A stretch of DNA of 64,000 nucleotides, from positions 44,310 through 108,309 of the forward strand of contig DATKMJ010000056.1 of the NCBI GenBank assembly GCA_035541935.1, written 5' to 3'. Within the stretch, counting starts at the first letter, position 1. Each line of letters begins with the position of its first letter. The notes under the pieces are model-generated. The model saw only the letters and a list, made by a program, of their open reading frames with translations. It was not told where the DNA came from and did not search any database. Shown here piece by piece: positions 8,994-18,933 of the stretch. The stretch is from Candidatus Binatia bacterium (GTDB lineage Bacteria > Vulcanimicrobiota > Vulcanimicrobiia > Vulcanimicrobiales > Vulcanimicrobiaceae). The translations under genes and the position numbers were made by a program.

Positions 8994-10918
8994 GCGCCGC
9001 GCTCGCGGCGATGCCCATCGCCGCGCTGATCGTCGCAACGCCGGTCGCGACGCGCGCCGATCTCCCGCCGCTCATTCCCCGCGCGGTTCTCTTCGGGAAT
9101 CCGCAGAAAGCGACGCCCGCGATCTCGCCGAACGGCAAGATGCTCGCCTACCTCGCGCCTTCGAGCGGCGTGCTCTCGATTTGGGTGCGGACGCTCGGCA
9201 AGAGCGACGACCGCGTCGTGGCGACCGATCCGTTGCGTCCGATTCGCAACGTGCTGTGGCAGCCCGACTCCAAGCACGTCCTCTACGAGCAAGACAAAGG
9301 CGGCAACGAAAACTTTCATATCTACCAGACCGAGATCGCGACGAAGTCCACCCGCGATCTCACGCCCTACGGCGAGAAGGTCCGCTCCGACATCGAGAGC
9401 GTCGACCCGCGCTTTCCCAACGCGATGCTCTTCACGTCGAACAAACGCGACCCGAAAGTCTTTGACGTCTACCGGCTGAACTTCGCGACCGCCGCCGCCA
9501 CGCTCGATACGGAGAATACCGGATCGATCGGCGGCTGGGCCGAGGACAACGACATGGTCGTCCGCGCCGCGGTGCAGAACAACCCCGACGGCTCGACGGC
9601 GATCCTCGTGCGGACGAACGCATCGGCGCCGTGGACGACGCTCTTGAAAGCCTCGCCGGACGACGAGATCGCGCCCGTCGCGTTCAGCGCCGACAACCGC
9701 TCCCTCTACGTCTCGTCGAGCGTCGGCGCCAACTCGTCGCGCCTGCTCCTCTACGATCTGAGCAACGACGCGTTCTCGGTCGTCGCCGCGGACCCAACCT
9801 ACGACGTCGGCGGTCCGTTGATCGACGCGAGAACGCGCAAACTCGTCGCCGTCTCGTTCGAGCGCGACCGCACGGAGTGGGACGTCCTCGATCCTACGTA
9901 TCGAGCCGATTTCGACGCGCTGCACGCGCTGCACGCGGGCGACATCTCGTTTCTCAGCAGCACGGCAAGCGGCAAGCGCCTCGTCGTCGCCTTCCTCGTG
10001 GATAACGGTCCGATTTCGTATTACTCGTACGACCGCGCGACGAAGCGCGGCACGTTCCTCTTCGTCTCGCGCCCGGCGCTGCTGAACTATCAGCTCGCCT
10101 CGATGAAGCCGATCTCGTACGCGGCGAGCGACGGACTGACGATCCACGGCTACCTGACGTTGCCGGTCGGGGTCGCACCGAAGAGCCTGCCGATGGTTCT
10201 CTTCGTCCACGGCGGTCCGTGGGCGCGCGATACGTGGGGCTATAGCGGTTACGTGCAGTGGCTCGCCAATCGCGGCTACGCCGTGCTCCAGGTGAACTTC
10301 CGCGGCTCGACCGGCTACGGCAAGAACTTCCTGAACGCCGGGAATCGCCAATGGGCCGGAACGATGCATCAGGATCTGCTCGACGCCAAGAACTGGGCGG
10401 TCGCGCAGGGTTACGCCGATCCGGCGAAGGTCGCAATCATGGGCGGCAGTTACGGCGGCTATGCAGTTCTCGCCGGCGTCGCGTTCTCACCCGATGCGTT
10501 CGCGGCCGGCGTCGACATCGTCGGACCATCGAACCTCAACACGCTGCTCGCCTCGATTCCGCCGTACTGGTCGACCGGGCGCGCGACGTTCGCGGTTCGC
10601 ATGGGCGACTCGGTGGATTTCCTGAACTCTCAATCGCCGCTCTTCAAGGCCGATCAGATCAAAGCTCCGCTGTTAATCGGACAGGGCGCAAACGATCCGC
10701 GGGTCAACGAGCGCGAGAGCGATCAGATCGTCGCCGCGATGCGCAAGAACGGCAAACCCGTCGAGTATATCGTCTTTCCGGACGAGGGACACGGTTTCGC
10801 GCGTCCCGAGAACACTCGCCGCTTCAACGCGGCCGTCGAGGCCTTCTTAGGGAAGTATCTCGGTGGACGCGTCGAGCCGGCCGGACCGGACGAGAGCATC
10901 ACCGCCTTCGAACACTAG
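8972..10918 (+). CDS. Secreted S9 family peptidase (prolyl oligopeptidase / acylaminoacyl-peptidase type)
   Basis: 648 residues. The GTG start at 8972 is chosen because AAGGAG lies about nine bases upstream and it yields a clean signal peptide (MQFVRKLGAALAAMPIAALIVATPVATRA). A beta-propeller region (residues about 35-380, with repeats such as SPNGKMLAYLAP and QPDSKHVLYEQD) precedes an alpha/beta-hydrolase catalytic domain. The nucleophile Ser493 is in GGSYGGYAV; the acid is in GANDPRVN and the His in DEGHGF. Likely degrades peptides in the periplasm. It overlaps the preceding small membrane gene by 22 bp and its tail overlaps the convergent P450 gene by 20 bp. Confidence 0.93.
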   Translation: MQFVRKLGAALAAMPIAALIVATPVATRADLPPLIPRAVLFGNPQKATPAISPNGKMLAYLAPSSGVLSIWVRTLGKSDDRVVATDPLRPIRNVLWQPDSKHVLYEQDKGGNENFHIYQTEIATKSTRDLTPYGEKVRSDIESVDPRFPNAMLFTSNKRDPKVFDVYRLNFATAAATLDTENTGSIGGWAEDNDMVVRAAVQNNPDGSTAILVRTNASAPWTTLLKASPDDEIAPVAFSADNRSLYVSSSVGANSSRLLLYDLSNDAFSVVAADPTYDVGGPLIDARTRKLVAVSFERDRTEWDVLDPTYRADFDALHALHAGDISFLSSTASGKRLVVAFLVDNGPISYYSYDRATKRGTFLFVSRPALLNYQLASMKPISYAASDGLTIHGYLTLPVGVAPKSLPMVLFVHGGPWARDTWGYSGYVQWLANRGYAVLQVNFRGSTGYGKNFLNAGNRQWAGTMHQDLLDAKNWAVAQGYADPAKVAIMGGSYGGYAVLAGVAFSPDAFAAGVDIVGPSNLNTLLASIPPYWSTGRATFAVRMGDSVDFLNSQSPLFKADQIKAPLLIGQGANDPRVNERESDQIVAAMRKNGKPVEYIVFPDEGHGFARPENTRRFNAAVEAFLGKYLGGRVEPAGPDESITAFEH

Positions 10919-12188
10919 CCCGCATCGTGACGGGTCCGCTCGGTCGCAGCGTCACCAGCGGCGCGATCCCGACGCGCGCGCCGGGCTCGAGTTCGAAGCG
11001 GTAACGGCGGAGAAGCGTCTCTAAGACGATCGCTGCCTCGGTGAGCGCGAACTCCTCACCGATGCAGCGCCGCGCGCCCGCGCCGAACGGGACGTAGGCG
11101 AACGGCGGCGGCTCGCCGCGTGTCCAGCGATCGGGATCGAAGCGATCGGGATCGGGGAAGAGATCCGCGCGGCGGTGCAGCATCAGCGGCGCCAAGAAGA
11201 CGGTCGTCTTTTTCGGCAGCACGTATCCGTCGCTCAGCGCAACGTCGCGCAACGCTTCGCGCCCGATGATCCACGCCGGCGGGTAGAGTCGCAGCGTCTC
11301 CTTGACGACGCGATTGACGTACTCGCGCCCCTGGTGTCCTTCGATGGACGCGGGACGACGCGGGGGCTCCTGTTGTCCGAGGAGATAGAGGGCCCAGGTC
11401 AGCGCGTTGGCCGTCGTCTCGTGGCCCGCGATGAAGAGCGTCATGATCTCGTCGCGCAAGCGTTCGTCGCTGATCCGTCCTTCGTGGCCCGCCGCTTCCA
11501 GCAGTAACGATAGCGCGTCGGCGCGGGTGACCGCGTCGGCGCGGCGGCGCGCGATCAACCCGTAGATGATCTCGTCGAGCATCCGGCGGGCGCGGCGAAA
11601 GCGCAGCGTATTCGGCAGCGGCAGGTGCTGCCGGAGCGATCCCAGCGGCGTCAGCATGTGCGGGAACTCGCCCATCATCAAGCGCAGCGCGTCGCCGACG
11701 CTGCGAGCGGAGTCGCTCTCATCGCTTCCAAAGAGCGTCTCGGTCGCGATCCGCAGCGTCAGTTCGGTCATCGCGGCGTGCGCGTCGAACGACTCGCCCG
11801 GCCGAATCCGATCGGCGAAGTCGAGCGCGTCGCGTTCCATGATGCGCGCGTACTCCGCAATACGATCGTGGTGGAACGCAGGCTGCACGATCCGCCGCAT
11901 CTGCCGGTGGAGCGGCTCCTCGCTCGTCAGCAGCCCCTCGCCGAGGAGCAAGCGCAGCACCCGCGTCCCGAGCGACTTCGAAAACGCGTGCTGCTGCGTA
12001 ACCAAGACGTCCTTCACTGCCGCGGGGTCGTTGACGAAGACGTACGAGCGCCATGGAAGGTCGAACGCGACGACATTGCCGTAGCGCGCCGTCATCTCGC
12101 GTAGAAATTCCGGAAAGCGCGCGAACGGAACCGGGAAGAGCCGGCGCAGCGTCGTCCAGCGGCTCGGCCCGGGAATCTTAGCGGGCAT
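10899..12188 (-). CDS. Cytochrome P450
   Basis: 429 residues, full length for a soluble bacterial P450. The I-helix oxygen-binding motif is AGHETT (254-259), the K-helix ExxR is ETLR (297-300), and the heme-thiolate loop is FGAGARRCIGEE with Cys375. The substrate cannot be predicted. No ferredoxin or reductase gene is next to it, so electrons must come from partners encoded elsewhere. The ATG start overlaps the end of the upstream DUF2079 gene by 11 bases, suggesting coupled translation. The 3' end overlaps the S9 peptidase gene on the other strand by 20 bp. Confidence 0.95.
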   Translation of the reverse strand: MPAKIPGPSRWTTLRRLFPVPFARFPEFLREMTARYGNVVAFDLPWRSYVFVNDPAAVKDVLVTQQHAFSKSLGTRVLRLLLGEGLLTSEEPLHRQMRRIVQPAFHHDRIAEYARIMERDALDFADRIRPGESFDAHAAMTELTLRIATETLFGSDESDSARSVGDALRLMMGEFPHMLTPLGSLRQHLPLPNTLRFRRARRMLDEIIYGLIARRRADAVTRADALSLLLEAAGHEGRISDERLRDEIMTLFIAGHETTANALTWALYLLGQQEPPRRPASIEGHQGREYVNRVVKETLRLYPPAWIIGREALRDVALSDGYVLPKKTTVFLAPLMLHRRADLFPDPDRFDPDRWTRGEPPPFAYVPFGAGARRCIGEEFALTEAAIVLETLLRRYRFELEPGARVGIAPLVTLRPSGPVTMRASVRRR

Positions 12189-13548
12189 CGGTCGCCTCGT
12201 ACGCCGTCACCTCTCCGAAACGGCAGATCGCGCGATACCTTCCCGCCGCGACCTGGGCGGCGAGCGCCGGCGCGATCCGAGTGCGATACAACTCGCCTGG
12301 GAAATCGGCGGCATAGACGAGATACGTCACGCCGCTCGTCCGATCGATCGTCGCGTTCGGACGCTGCGCGGCAACCGCCGAGAACCACTCGTCGTACGTC
12401 GCGAGCGACGCGTCCTTCGGCACGCAGCCGATCGCACGCCGCGCATCGGCGAGGTCGTGGTAGTACGGGTGCAGGTAGTGCAGCGGGTGGAGCGGATCGA
12501 AGGCGATCAGAAAGACGGCGCAGAGCGCGCTCGCGGCCGTCGTCCAGCGGCGCGCGACCGACTCGCTCGCGCGCGACTCGATCGCGGCGACCGCCGCGAC
12601 CGTCCCGACGAGCAGCCACCCAATCCAGAGCGCGGCGTAGTGATCGCCCATGCGCCAGACGTAGCCCGAGTTCGCGAGCAGAACGATCGCCGCGCCGGGG
12701 AGCGCGAGCAGCGACCAGCGCGAACGCAGCGGCAAGAACGCCAGCGGCACGAGCGCCTCGAGCACGTACGTCAGTCGCCCGAACGTAAAGATCGCGCGCG
12801 CGAACTCGACCGGGTGCAGCACCGGAGCGACGATCAGCGCGAGCGGGCCGTCGGCGAACGGGTAGACGTAGAAGTGGCTCGGCTCCCACCCGCCGAGCCG
12901 CGGCGTGATGACGCCGTAGTACGTTACGAGCGCGAGCAGCGCGCCCGCCGCAAGCGCGGCGCCCGCCGCGGCGAGTTCTCGCGGCGCGGGAGCGTGGCGC
13001 GCGATCGCAACGAGCGCGACGCCGAAGACGACGAGCGTCAGCGCCGCATCCTCGCGCAGGCCGATCGCAACGAGCGCGCACGACCCGAACCATAGCCACC
13101 TGCGGCGATCGGCGAAGAGAAAGAGCGCGAGCACGAGCGGCGTGAAGAGCCCGAGCTCGTGAAACTCGTCGAAGCCCAGCGCGAGCAGCGGCGGGTAGAG
13201 GAGCGTGAGATAGCCGAGCCCGCTCGCAACTCGTTCGCCGACGCGCGGCCGCGCCAGCAGCGCGACGAGCGGCGCGCAGATCGCGGTCGCACCGGCCTGC
13301 ACCAACTGCAAGGGGAGCGCCGAGTGCGTCGCCGCAACGAACGGCCAGAGCAGCGCGAGCGAGGGCGACCAATGGTAGCGAAAGTGCGATCCGCCCTCGA
13401 GGCCGTCGCGCATTCCGTTAAACGTGCCGGCGACGATCTGCGCGAAGGTGCCGGTGTCGGATCCGTACGTCCAGAGTTTCGTACGCACGACCGCGAGCGC
13501 GGCGAGCACCGCGAACTCGACGAGAGCCCAGAGCCAGACTCGCCTCAC
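12178..13548 (-). CDS. DUF2079 multipass membrane protein
   Basis: 456 residues with roughly ten hydrophobic spans. The DUF2079 signature region is at the N-terminus (DTGTFAQIVAGTFNGMRD, then HFRYHWSPSLALLWP), and LGFDEFHELGLFTPLVLALF follows. The family is related to large membrane glycosyltransferase-like proteins but has no proven function. The GTG start at 13548 is preferred because GGAAGG lies nine bases upstream and the sequence before it is not conserved-looking. It starts divergently from the LOG gene with about 40 bp between them. Confidence 0.85.
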   Translation of the reverse strand: MRRVWLWALVEFAVLAALAVVRTKLWTYGSDTGTFAQIVAGTFNGMRDGLEGGSHFRYHWSPSLALLWPFVAATHSALPLQLVQAGATAICAPLVALLARPRVGERVASGLGYLTLLYPPLLALGFDEFHELGLFTPLVLALFLFADRRRWLWFGSCALVAIGLREDAALTLVVFGVALVAIARHAPAPRELAAAGAALAAGALLALVTYYGVITPRLGGWEPSHFYVYPFADGPLALIVAPVLHPVEFARAIFTFGRLTYVLEALVPLAFLPLRSRWSLLALPGAAIVLLANSGYVWRMGDHYAALWIGWLLVGTVAAVAAIESRASESVARRWTTAASALCAVFLIAFDPLHPLHYLHPYYHDLADARRAIGCVPKDASLATYDEWFSAVAAQRPNATIDRTSGVTYLVYAADFPGELYRTRIAPALAAQVAAGRYRAICRFGEVTAYEATDAR

Positions 13549-13589
13549 CGGCAGGCGCCTTCCAGCCGATTGACCAACCGCGTTGCTCG

Positions 13590-14138
13590 ATGAAGCGGAT
13601 CTGCGTATTCTGCGGCGCTCACATGGGCAACGATCCATCCTACGCGCGCACGGCGGCACGGGCCGCGCAGCGAATCGTCGCGGCCGGCTACGGCATCGTC
13701 TACGGCGGAGGCGGGATCGGCTTGATGAACGTCGTAGCCGACGCCGCGCTCGCCTGCGGCGGCGAGGTGATCGGCGTGATTCCGCACGCGCTGGCCCTCA
13801 CCGAGATGGCGCACGAAGGTCTCACGAAACTTCACGTCGTCGGCACCATGCACGAGCGAAAGGCGCTGATGGAAGAGCTCAGCGACGCCTTCATCGCGCT
13901 GCCGGGCGGTTTCGGCACGATGGACGAGCTCTGCGAGATGCTGACCTGGCGGCAGCTCCGCATTCACGACAAACCGATCGGCCTGCTCAACGAGGAGGGC
14001 TACTACGACGCATTGCTCGCGCTCTTCGATACGATGGTGGAAGAAGGCTTCGTCGATCCCGAGACGCGCGCGCTCTTCGTGCAAGCGCCTGCGATCGAGG
14101 AACTGCTGACCCTGATGTTCCCCCAGTTTACTCGGTGA
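13590..14138 (+). CDS. LOG family protein (TIGR00730, nucleotide 5'-monophosphate phosphoribohydrolase)
   Basis: 182 residues with the complete LOG signature: GGGGIGLM near residue 35, the MxxRK motif in MHERKALM, and PGGFGTMDE (residues about 108-116). Members hydrolyse the N-glycosidic bond of (cytokinin-like) nucleoside monophosphates to free base and ribose 5-phosphate. Bacterial homologues are often annotated cytokinin riboside phosphoribohydrolase or lysine decarboxylase, the latter without support. The tail overlaps the convergent dehydrogenase gene by 11 bp. Confidence 0.92.
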   Translation: MKRICVFCGAHMGNDPSYARTAARAAQRIVAAGYGIVYGGGGIGLMNVVADAALACGGEVIGVIPHALALTEMAHEGLTKLHVVGTMHERKALMEELSDAFIALPGGFGTMDELCEMLTWRQLRIHDKPIGLLNEEGYYDALLALFDTMVEEGFVDPETRALFVQAPAIEELLTLMFPQFTR

Positions 14139-17100
14139 GGGCGGTAGAGAGGATGCGCTCTTGCTCGACGGCGTGCTGCCCCGCATAGCCTTCGCTCGGG
14201 CTCGCGCGGTAGCCGCGCCCGACGTACTCGATGTCGAAGCCGTCGCGCTTGCCCTCGAGCAGGCGCCGCCGCACGAACGCGCGCGCTCCCATGTTCTTCG
14301 GCTCTTCCTGCACCCAAAGGATCTTCTTTAGCCGCGGATAGCCGCCGATCAGGCGGTTAATCTCCGTAACCGGAAGCGGCGCGAGCAGCTCGATCCGCGC
14401 GATCGCGGTCCGCGAGAGCCCTCCGTAGGCTGCGTGACTTACGAGGTCGTGGTAGATCTTGCCGGTGCAGAGTATCAGCCGCTCGACCGAATCGCGATCG
14501 AGCGCGCGCGGATCGTCGATCACCGGCGCGAAGGCGCCGCGCGCCATCTCGTCGAGCGAGCCGGCCGCGCTCTCGGCACGCAGCAGCGACTTCGGCGTCA
14601 TCACGACGAGCGGCACGGCGATCGGCGAACGCGCTTGGAGGCGCAGCAGATGGTAGTAGTTGCTCGCGGTCGACGGCGAGGCCACGCGCAAGTTTCCTTC
14701 CGCGACGAGCTGAAGGAATCGCTCGGGCCGCGCGCTCGAATGTTCGGGTCCGCCGCCCTCGTAACCGTGCGGCAGCAGCAGCGTGAGGCGCGTCGTCTGC
14801 CCCCACTTCGCCTGGCCGGCCGCGATGAACTGATCGACGACGATCTCGGCGCCGTTGAAAAAGTCGCCGTACTGTGCTTCCCAAAGAACGAGAGCGACCG
14901 GCTGCTGCGTCGAGTAGCCGTATTCGAAGCCCACGCACGCGTACTCCGAAAGGGGGCTGTTGCGGATCTCGAACGATGCCTGCGTCGCGGCGATATGCTG
15001 CAGCGGAATCCACACGTCTTGCCGATCGCCGGAGCCTGCGCCCGGCGGAGTCGTGCCTGCCCGCAGCGGAGTCGAGGGGTGGAAGACTGCGTGGCGGTGG
15101 CTGAACGTGCCGCGCTCGGTATCCTGACCGGTGAGCCGGATCGGCGTCCCCGAGGTGAGCAGCGATGCGAACGCGAGCGATTCGGCCGTTCCCCAATCGA
15201 CGATGCCCTTTTCCGCGATCGTCGCGGCGCGTCGCTCGAACTGGCCGCGCAGTTTGCGATTGAGTGCGAACTCTTGCGGCACCGCCGCGAGCGATTCCGT
15301 CCACGCGACGAGTTTCGCGCGGTCGACCGGCTCGAGCACCGTTCCGTCGAACGTGTTGCTTCCGGAGATCTTGCGCCCGGTGATGTGCGACGCGAGCGCG
15401 CCCTTGACGGCGCGGCGCGCCTCTTGCAGGCGCTCCGTCGCCTCTTCGGCCATCGCGCGCGCGCGCTCGGCGGTAATCGCGCCTTGGTTGATGAGTTTGT
15501 TCGCGAAAAGATCGCGCACGGTCGGATGGTTCTTGATGCGTTCGGCCATCTGCGGCTGCGTGTAGGCCGGCTCGTCCTGCTCGTTGTGGCCGAAGCGCCG
15601 GTAACCGATGAGATCGATGAGCACGTCGCGGCCGAAGGCTCGGCGGAAGTCAATCACGAGGTGCACGGCCGCGATGCACGCGTCCACGTCGTCGGCATTG
15701 ACGTGAACGATCGGCACGTCGAAGCCCTTCGCGAGATCCGACGCGTAGCGCGTCGAGCGCGCGTCGGCCGCGTCGGTCGTAAAGCCGATCTGATTGTTCG
15801 CGATCAGATGGATCGTGCCGCCGGTCTCGTAGCCGGGCAGCGACTGCAGGTTGAAGACCTCGGATACGATTCCCTGACCGGTGAACGCCGCGTCGCCGTG
15901 GATCAGAATCGGCACGGCCCGCTTGCGGTCGAACGACGGCTCGCCGCGCGACGTGTCGGTCTGCAGCGCGCGAGCGCTGCCCTCGACGACGGGATCGACT
16001 GCCTCCAAGTGACTGGGGTTGTGCGCCAGCGTCACGCCGATCGTCTTGCCCTTCGAGGTCGTGAACGTGCCGGTGGCCCCGTGGTGGTACTTCACGTCGC
16101 CCATGACGTCGTCGTCGCCGAGATTGCCGCGGTACTGTGCGGCCTCGAACTCCGTCATGACCTCTTCGTAGGGGAGGTTGACGACGTGCGCGATCACGTT
16201 GAGCCGCCCGCGATGTGCCATGCCGAGCACCGCGTCGGCCACGCCGTCGTCGGCGAGCATGTCGAGCATCTCCTCGAGCATCGGCACCATGACGTCGAGG
16301 CCCTCGCCGGAAAAAGTCTTCTGGCCTAGGAACGTCTTGCGAACGTACCGATCGAACGCCTCGACCTGCGTCAAGCGTTCGAGGAAGTCTATCTGCCGTT
16401 GCGGCGAGAGCTTGACCTTATTGCGCCCCGACTCGATATAGTCGCGCAGCCAGACGCGCTGGTTCGCGTTGGAGATGTGCTCGATCTCGTACGCGATCGT
16501 CGAGCTGTAGGTCTCCTTCAGTCGCGGAAGCACGTCGGCGAGCGTGTTGCCCGGCACCTTGACGCGCAGCACCGAGGCCGGAATCGCGCTCTGCAGCGCG
16601 GGCGTCAATCCGTAGGTCTGCGGCTCGAGCGAGGGATCGCCGACCGGATCGGCGCCGAGCGGATCGAGATTCGCGGCGAGGTGACCGTGACGGCGGTAGG
16701 CCGATACGATCGCCATGCCCGCCGCGACCGCGCGCAGCATCTCGTCGGACGGCTTCGTCGAGGCCGGCCCGACGGACGCCGGCGCCATCTGCGGCGCCGC
16801 GGCGGCTTGCAACCCAAGCGAGGCGAAGATCGCCTCGTAGAACCCGTCTCGTCCTTGCAAGAGCTCGTCGACGCGGCGCAGATACTCGCCCGACTGCGCG
16901 CCTTGAATGACGCGGTGATCGTAGGTGCTCGTGATCTGCATCACTTTCGAGACGCCGAGCAGGCGCAGCGACTGTTCGTTCGCCGTTGCGAATCCCGGCG
17001 GATAGCCGATCGCCCCCGTTGCGAGAATCGCGCCTTGTCCGGCCATCAATCGCGGTACCGACGCAACGGTGCCGATGCCGCCGGGATTGGTTAGCGTGAA

Positions 17101-18081
17101 CGACGCGCCTTGGAGATCGTCGGCGGCGAGTTTATTCTCGCGCGCCTTTGCGACGAGCTCTTCGTATCGCGCGCGAAATGCCGCGAAATCGAGCGTCGCC
17201 GCGTCGCGAATGACCGGCACGACGAGCGAGCGCGAGCCGTCCTTCCGTTCGGTATCCACGGCGAGGCCGAGGTTGATGCCGGGCTCGAGCCGGCCCGGAG
17301 CCCCCGCGTCGTCCCGCCGGAACGAGTAGGTGATGAACGGGAGCTCGCTCGCCGCGCGCGCGAGCGCGTAAGCGATGACGTGCGTGAACGAGATGCGCTC
17401 CGAACGGCCGGCCGCGCGCACGGCGCCGTTGAGCTCTTTGCGGCGGGCGTCGAGCACGTCCACCGGAATCGTGCGGAAACTCGTCGCGGTCGGAATCGCG
17501 AGGCTCTGCTCCATGTAGCCGGCAAGCACGGCCGAGGGGCCCTTGAGAGGCGTCACCGTCGCGCCGGAGGGAATCGGGGGCGCCGGCGGAAGCGACGGCG
17601 TCGCGACGCGGCGCGCGCTATCGGCTTGCGAGAGCACGTCGGCTCGGAGAATCAACCCGTTCGGTCCCGACCCGCGCACGCGTGCGAGGTCGATGTCGAG
17701 ACGTCGCGCGATGCGCCGCGCCTGCGGATCGGCGAGTCCTTCGCCGGTCGCCGGGGCCGCGGGCGCAGGAGACGCCGGCGGACGAGGAGCCGGCGCTCCG
17801 TTCCCCGTCTTCGCGGCGGCGGGCGCTCCATTGCTCTTCGATGTGTCGATCTCGGCGAGCGCCGCGCCGACGGCAACGTTCTCGCCCTCGCGCGCGAGGA
17901 TGCGCGTCACGACGCCCGATGCGGTCGCCGGAACTTCGACGTCGACTTTATCGGTCGTTACTTCGACGAGCGGATCGCCCTCGGCAACGAATTCGCCGAC
18001 GCCCTTTCGCCACTCGACGATCGAGCCTTCGGTAACCGATTCTCCCATCTCGGGGAGCGTGACGCTGACGAGGGTCTCCAA
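14128..18081 (-). CDS. kgd: Fused 2-oxoglutarate dehydrogenase: lipoyl + E3-binding + E2 succinyltransferase + E1 decarboxylase
   Basis: 1317 residues. Order of domains: lipoyl domain (1-80, lipoyl Lys45 in TTDKVDVEV), Ala/Pro linker, peripheral subunit-binding domain (about 117-150), E2 acyltransferase (about 170-410, catalytic His389 in YDHRVIQGA), then the thiamine-diphosphate E1 part (about 440-1317, with GMAHRGRLNVIAHV, HLEAVDPVVEGSARA, IHGDAAFTGQG and the C-terminal transketolase-like half). It catalyses 2-oxoglutarate to succinyl-CoA together with a separate E3. The gene resembles actinobacterial Kgd/OdhA, but those generally lack the lipoyl domain that is present here. TTG start at 18081, with GAAGG upstream. 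Overlaps the LOG gene tail by 11 bp. Confidence 0.93.
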   Translation of the reverse strand: METLVSVTLPEMGESVTEGSIVEWRKGVGEFVAEGDPLVEVTTDKVDVEVPATASGVVTRILAREGENVAVGAALAEIDTSKSNGAPAAAKTGNGAPAPRPPASPAPAAPATGEGLADPQARRIARRLDIDLARVRGSGPNGLILRADVLSQADSARRVATPSLPPAPPIPSGATVTPLKGPSAVLAGYMEQSLAIPTATSFRTIPVDVLDARRKELNGAVRAAGRSERISFTHVIAYALARAASELPFITYSFRRDDAGAPGRLEPGINLGLAVDTERKDGSRSLVVPVIRDAATLDFAAFRARYEELVAKARENKLAADDLQGASFTLTNPGGIGTVASVPRLMAGQGAILATGAIGYPPGFATANEQSLRLLGVSKVMQITSTYDHRVIQGAQSGEYLRRVDELLQGRDGFYEAIFASLGLQAAAAPQMAPASVGPASTKPSDEMLRAVAAGMAIVSAYRRHGHLAANLDPLGADPVGDPSLEPQTYGLTPALQSAIPASVLRVKVPGNTLADVLPRLKETYSSTIAYEIEHISNANQRVWLRDYIESGRNKVKLSPQRQIDFLERLTQVEAFDRYVRKTFLGQKTFSGEGLDVMVPMLEEMLDMLADDGVADAVLGMAHRGRLNVIAHVVNLPYEEVMTEFEAAQYRGNLGDDDVMGDVKYHHGATGTFTTSKGKTIGVTLAHNPSHLEAVDPVVEGSARALQTDTSRGEPSFDRKRAVPILIHGDAAFTGQGIVSEVFNLQSLPGYETGGTIHLIANNQIGFTTDAADARSTRYASDLAKGFDVPIVHVNADDVDACIAAVHLVIDFRRAFGRDVLIDLIGYRRFGHNEQDEPAYTQPQMAERIKNHPTVRDLFANKLINQGAITAERARAMAEEATERLQEARRAVKGALASHITGRKISGSNTFDGTVLEPVDRAKLVAWTESLAAVPQEFALNRKLRGQFERRAATIAEKGIVDWGTAESLAFASLLTSGTPIRLTGQDTERGTFSHRHAVFHPSTPLRAGTTPPGAGSGDRQDVWIPLQHIAATQASFEIRNSPLSEYACVGFEYGYSTQQPVALVLWEAQYGDFFNGAEIVVDQFIAAGQAKWGQTTRLTLLLPHGYEGGGPEHSSARPERFLQLVAEGNLRVASPSTASNYYHLLRLQARSPIAVPLVVMTPKSLLRAESAAGSLDEMARGAFAPVIDDPRALDRDSVERLILCTGKIYHDLVSHAAYGGLSRTAIARIELLAPLPVTEINRLIGGYPRLKKILWVQEEPKNMGARAFVRRRLLEGKRDGFDIEYVGRGYRASPSEGYAGQHAVEQERILSTALTE

Positions 18082-18147
18082 AGCGCCTTCATCTTATCTT
18101 TTTCGCGCCCCGGGGCCTACGTTCAAAAGTAGCGAATCCAGGAAGTA

Positions 18148-18933
18148 ATGACGTTGAACCGTCGCACCTTCGTCGGTATCTCCGCCGCGGCGACGCTGGG
18201 AGCGAGGGGGGCGTGGGTGCCGGAGAACGATCCGGCCATCTCGGTCGATCGCGTCAGCCTGCAATCCTCGGGCACGGCAATCTCGGCATACGCGGCGTGG
18301 CCGGCAGCGGCGACGCCGGGCACGCCGTCCGTCGTCGTGATCATGCACGTTTGGGGTGTCGACGCGACGATTCGCGACGTCGTGCGACGATTGGCGAAGG
18401 AAGGCTTTGCCGCGATCGCGCCCGATCTCTACTCCCGCTTCGACGCGCCGAGCGGCGACGGGCAGACCGATTTCACGATCTTCCGTCCGTACGCGCAGCG
18501 CCTCGATCGCGCGCAGGAGCGCGGCGACGTCGCGGCCGCCGTCTCCTGGCTCAAAGGAAAGTTCGCGGAAACGAAGGTCGGCATCATGGGATTCTGCATG
18601 GGCGGACGCATCGTCCTCAACGAGGTCGTCGACGACGGCACGCTCTTCGCGGCGGCCGCTCCGTTCTACGGCGCGGTGGAGAGCGTCGATCCGAGGGCCG
18701 TTCGCGTTCCCGTCTGCGGAAGTTACGGCGCACTCGACAAGGGCATTCCGCCCGACTCCGTCCGCGCGTTTGCGGCCGCGCTGACGGTGCCCAACGATTT
18801 CCACGTCTACGACGGCGCCGGACACGCGTTCTTCGACGACGCGCGCGCGTCGTACGAGGCGTCGGCGTCGGCCGACGCGTGGGCGCGGACGCTCGCGTTT
18901 TTCAGAAAGTATCTCGGAGGCACGACGCAATAA
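18148..18933 (+). CDS. Dienelactone hydrolase family protein with Tat-like signal
   Basis: 261 residues. The N-terminus carries a twin-arginine-like motif (NRRTFVG) and a short hydrophobic stretch, suggesting folded export. The alpha/beta-hydrolase domain has the Cys nucleophile of the DLH family in GFCMGGR, the Asp in YGALDKGIP and the His in GHAFFDD. The natural substrate may be a lactone or ester but cannot be specified. AGGAA lies directly before the ATG. The stop overlaps the start of rmuC (TAATG). Confidence 0.88.
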   Translation: MTLNRRTFVGISAAATLGARGAWVPENDPAISVDRVSLQSSGTAISAYAAWPAAATPGTPSVVVIMHVWGVDATIRDVVRRLAKEGFAAIAPDLYSRFDAPSGDGQTDFTIFRPYAQRLDRAQERGDVAAAVSWLKGKFAETKVGIMGFCMGGRIVLNEVVDDGTLFAAAAPFYGAVESVDPRAVRVPVCGSYGALDKGIPPDSVRAFAAALTVPNDFHVYDGAGHAFFDDARASYEASASADAWARTLAFFRKYLGGTTQ

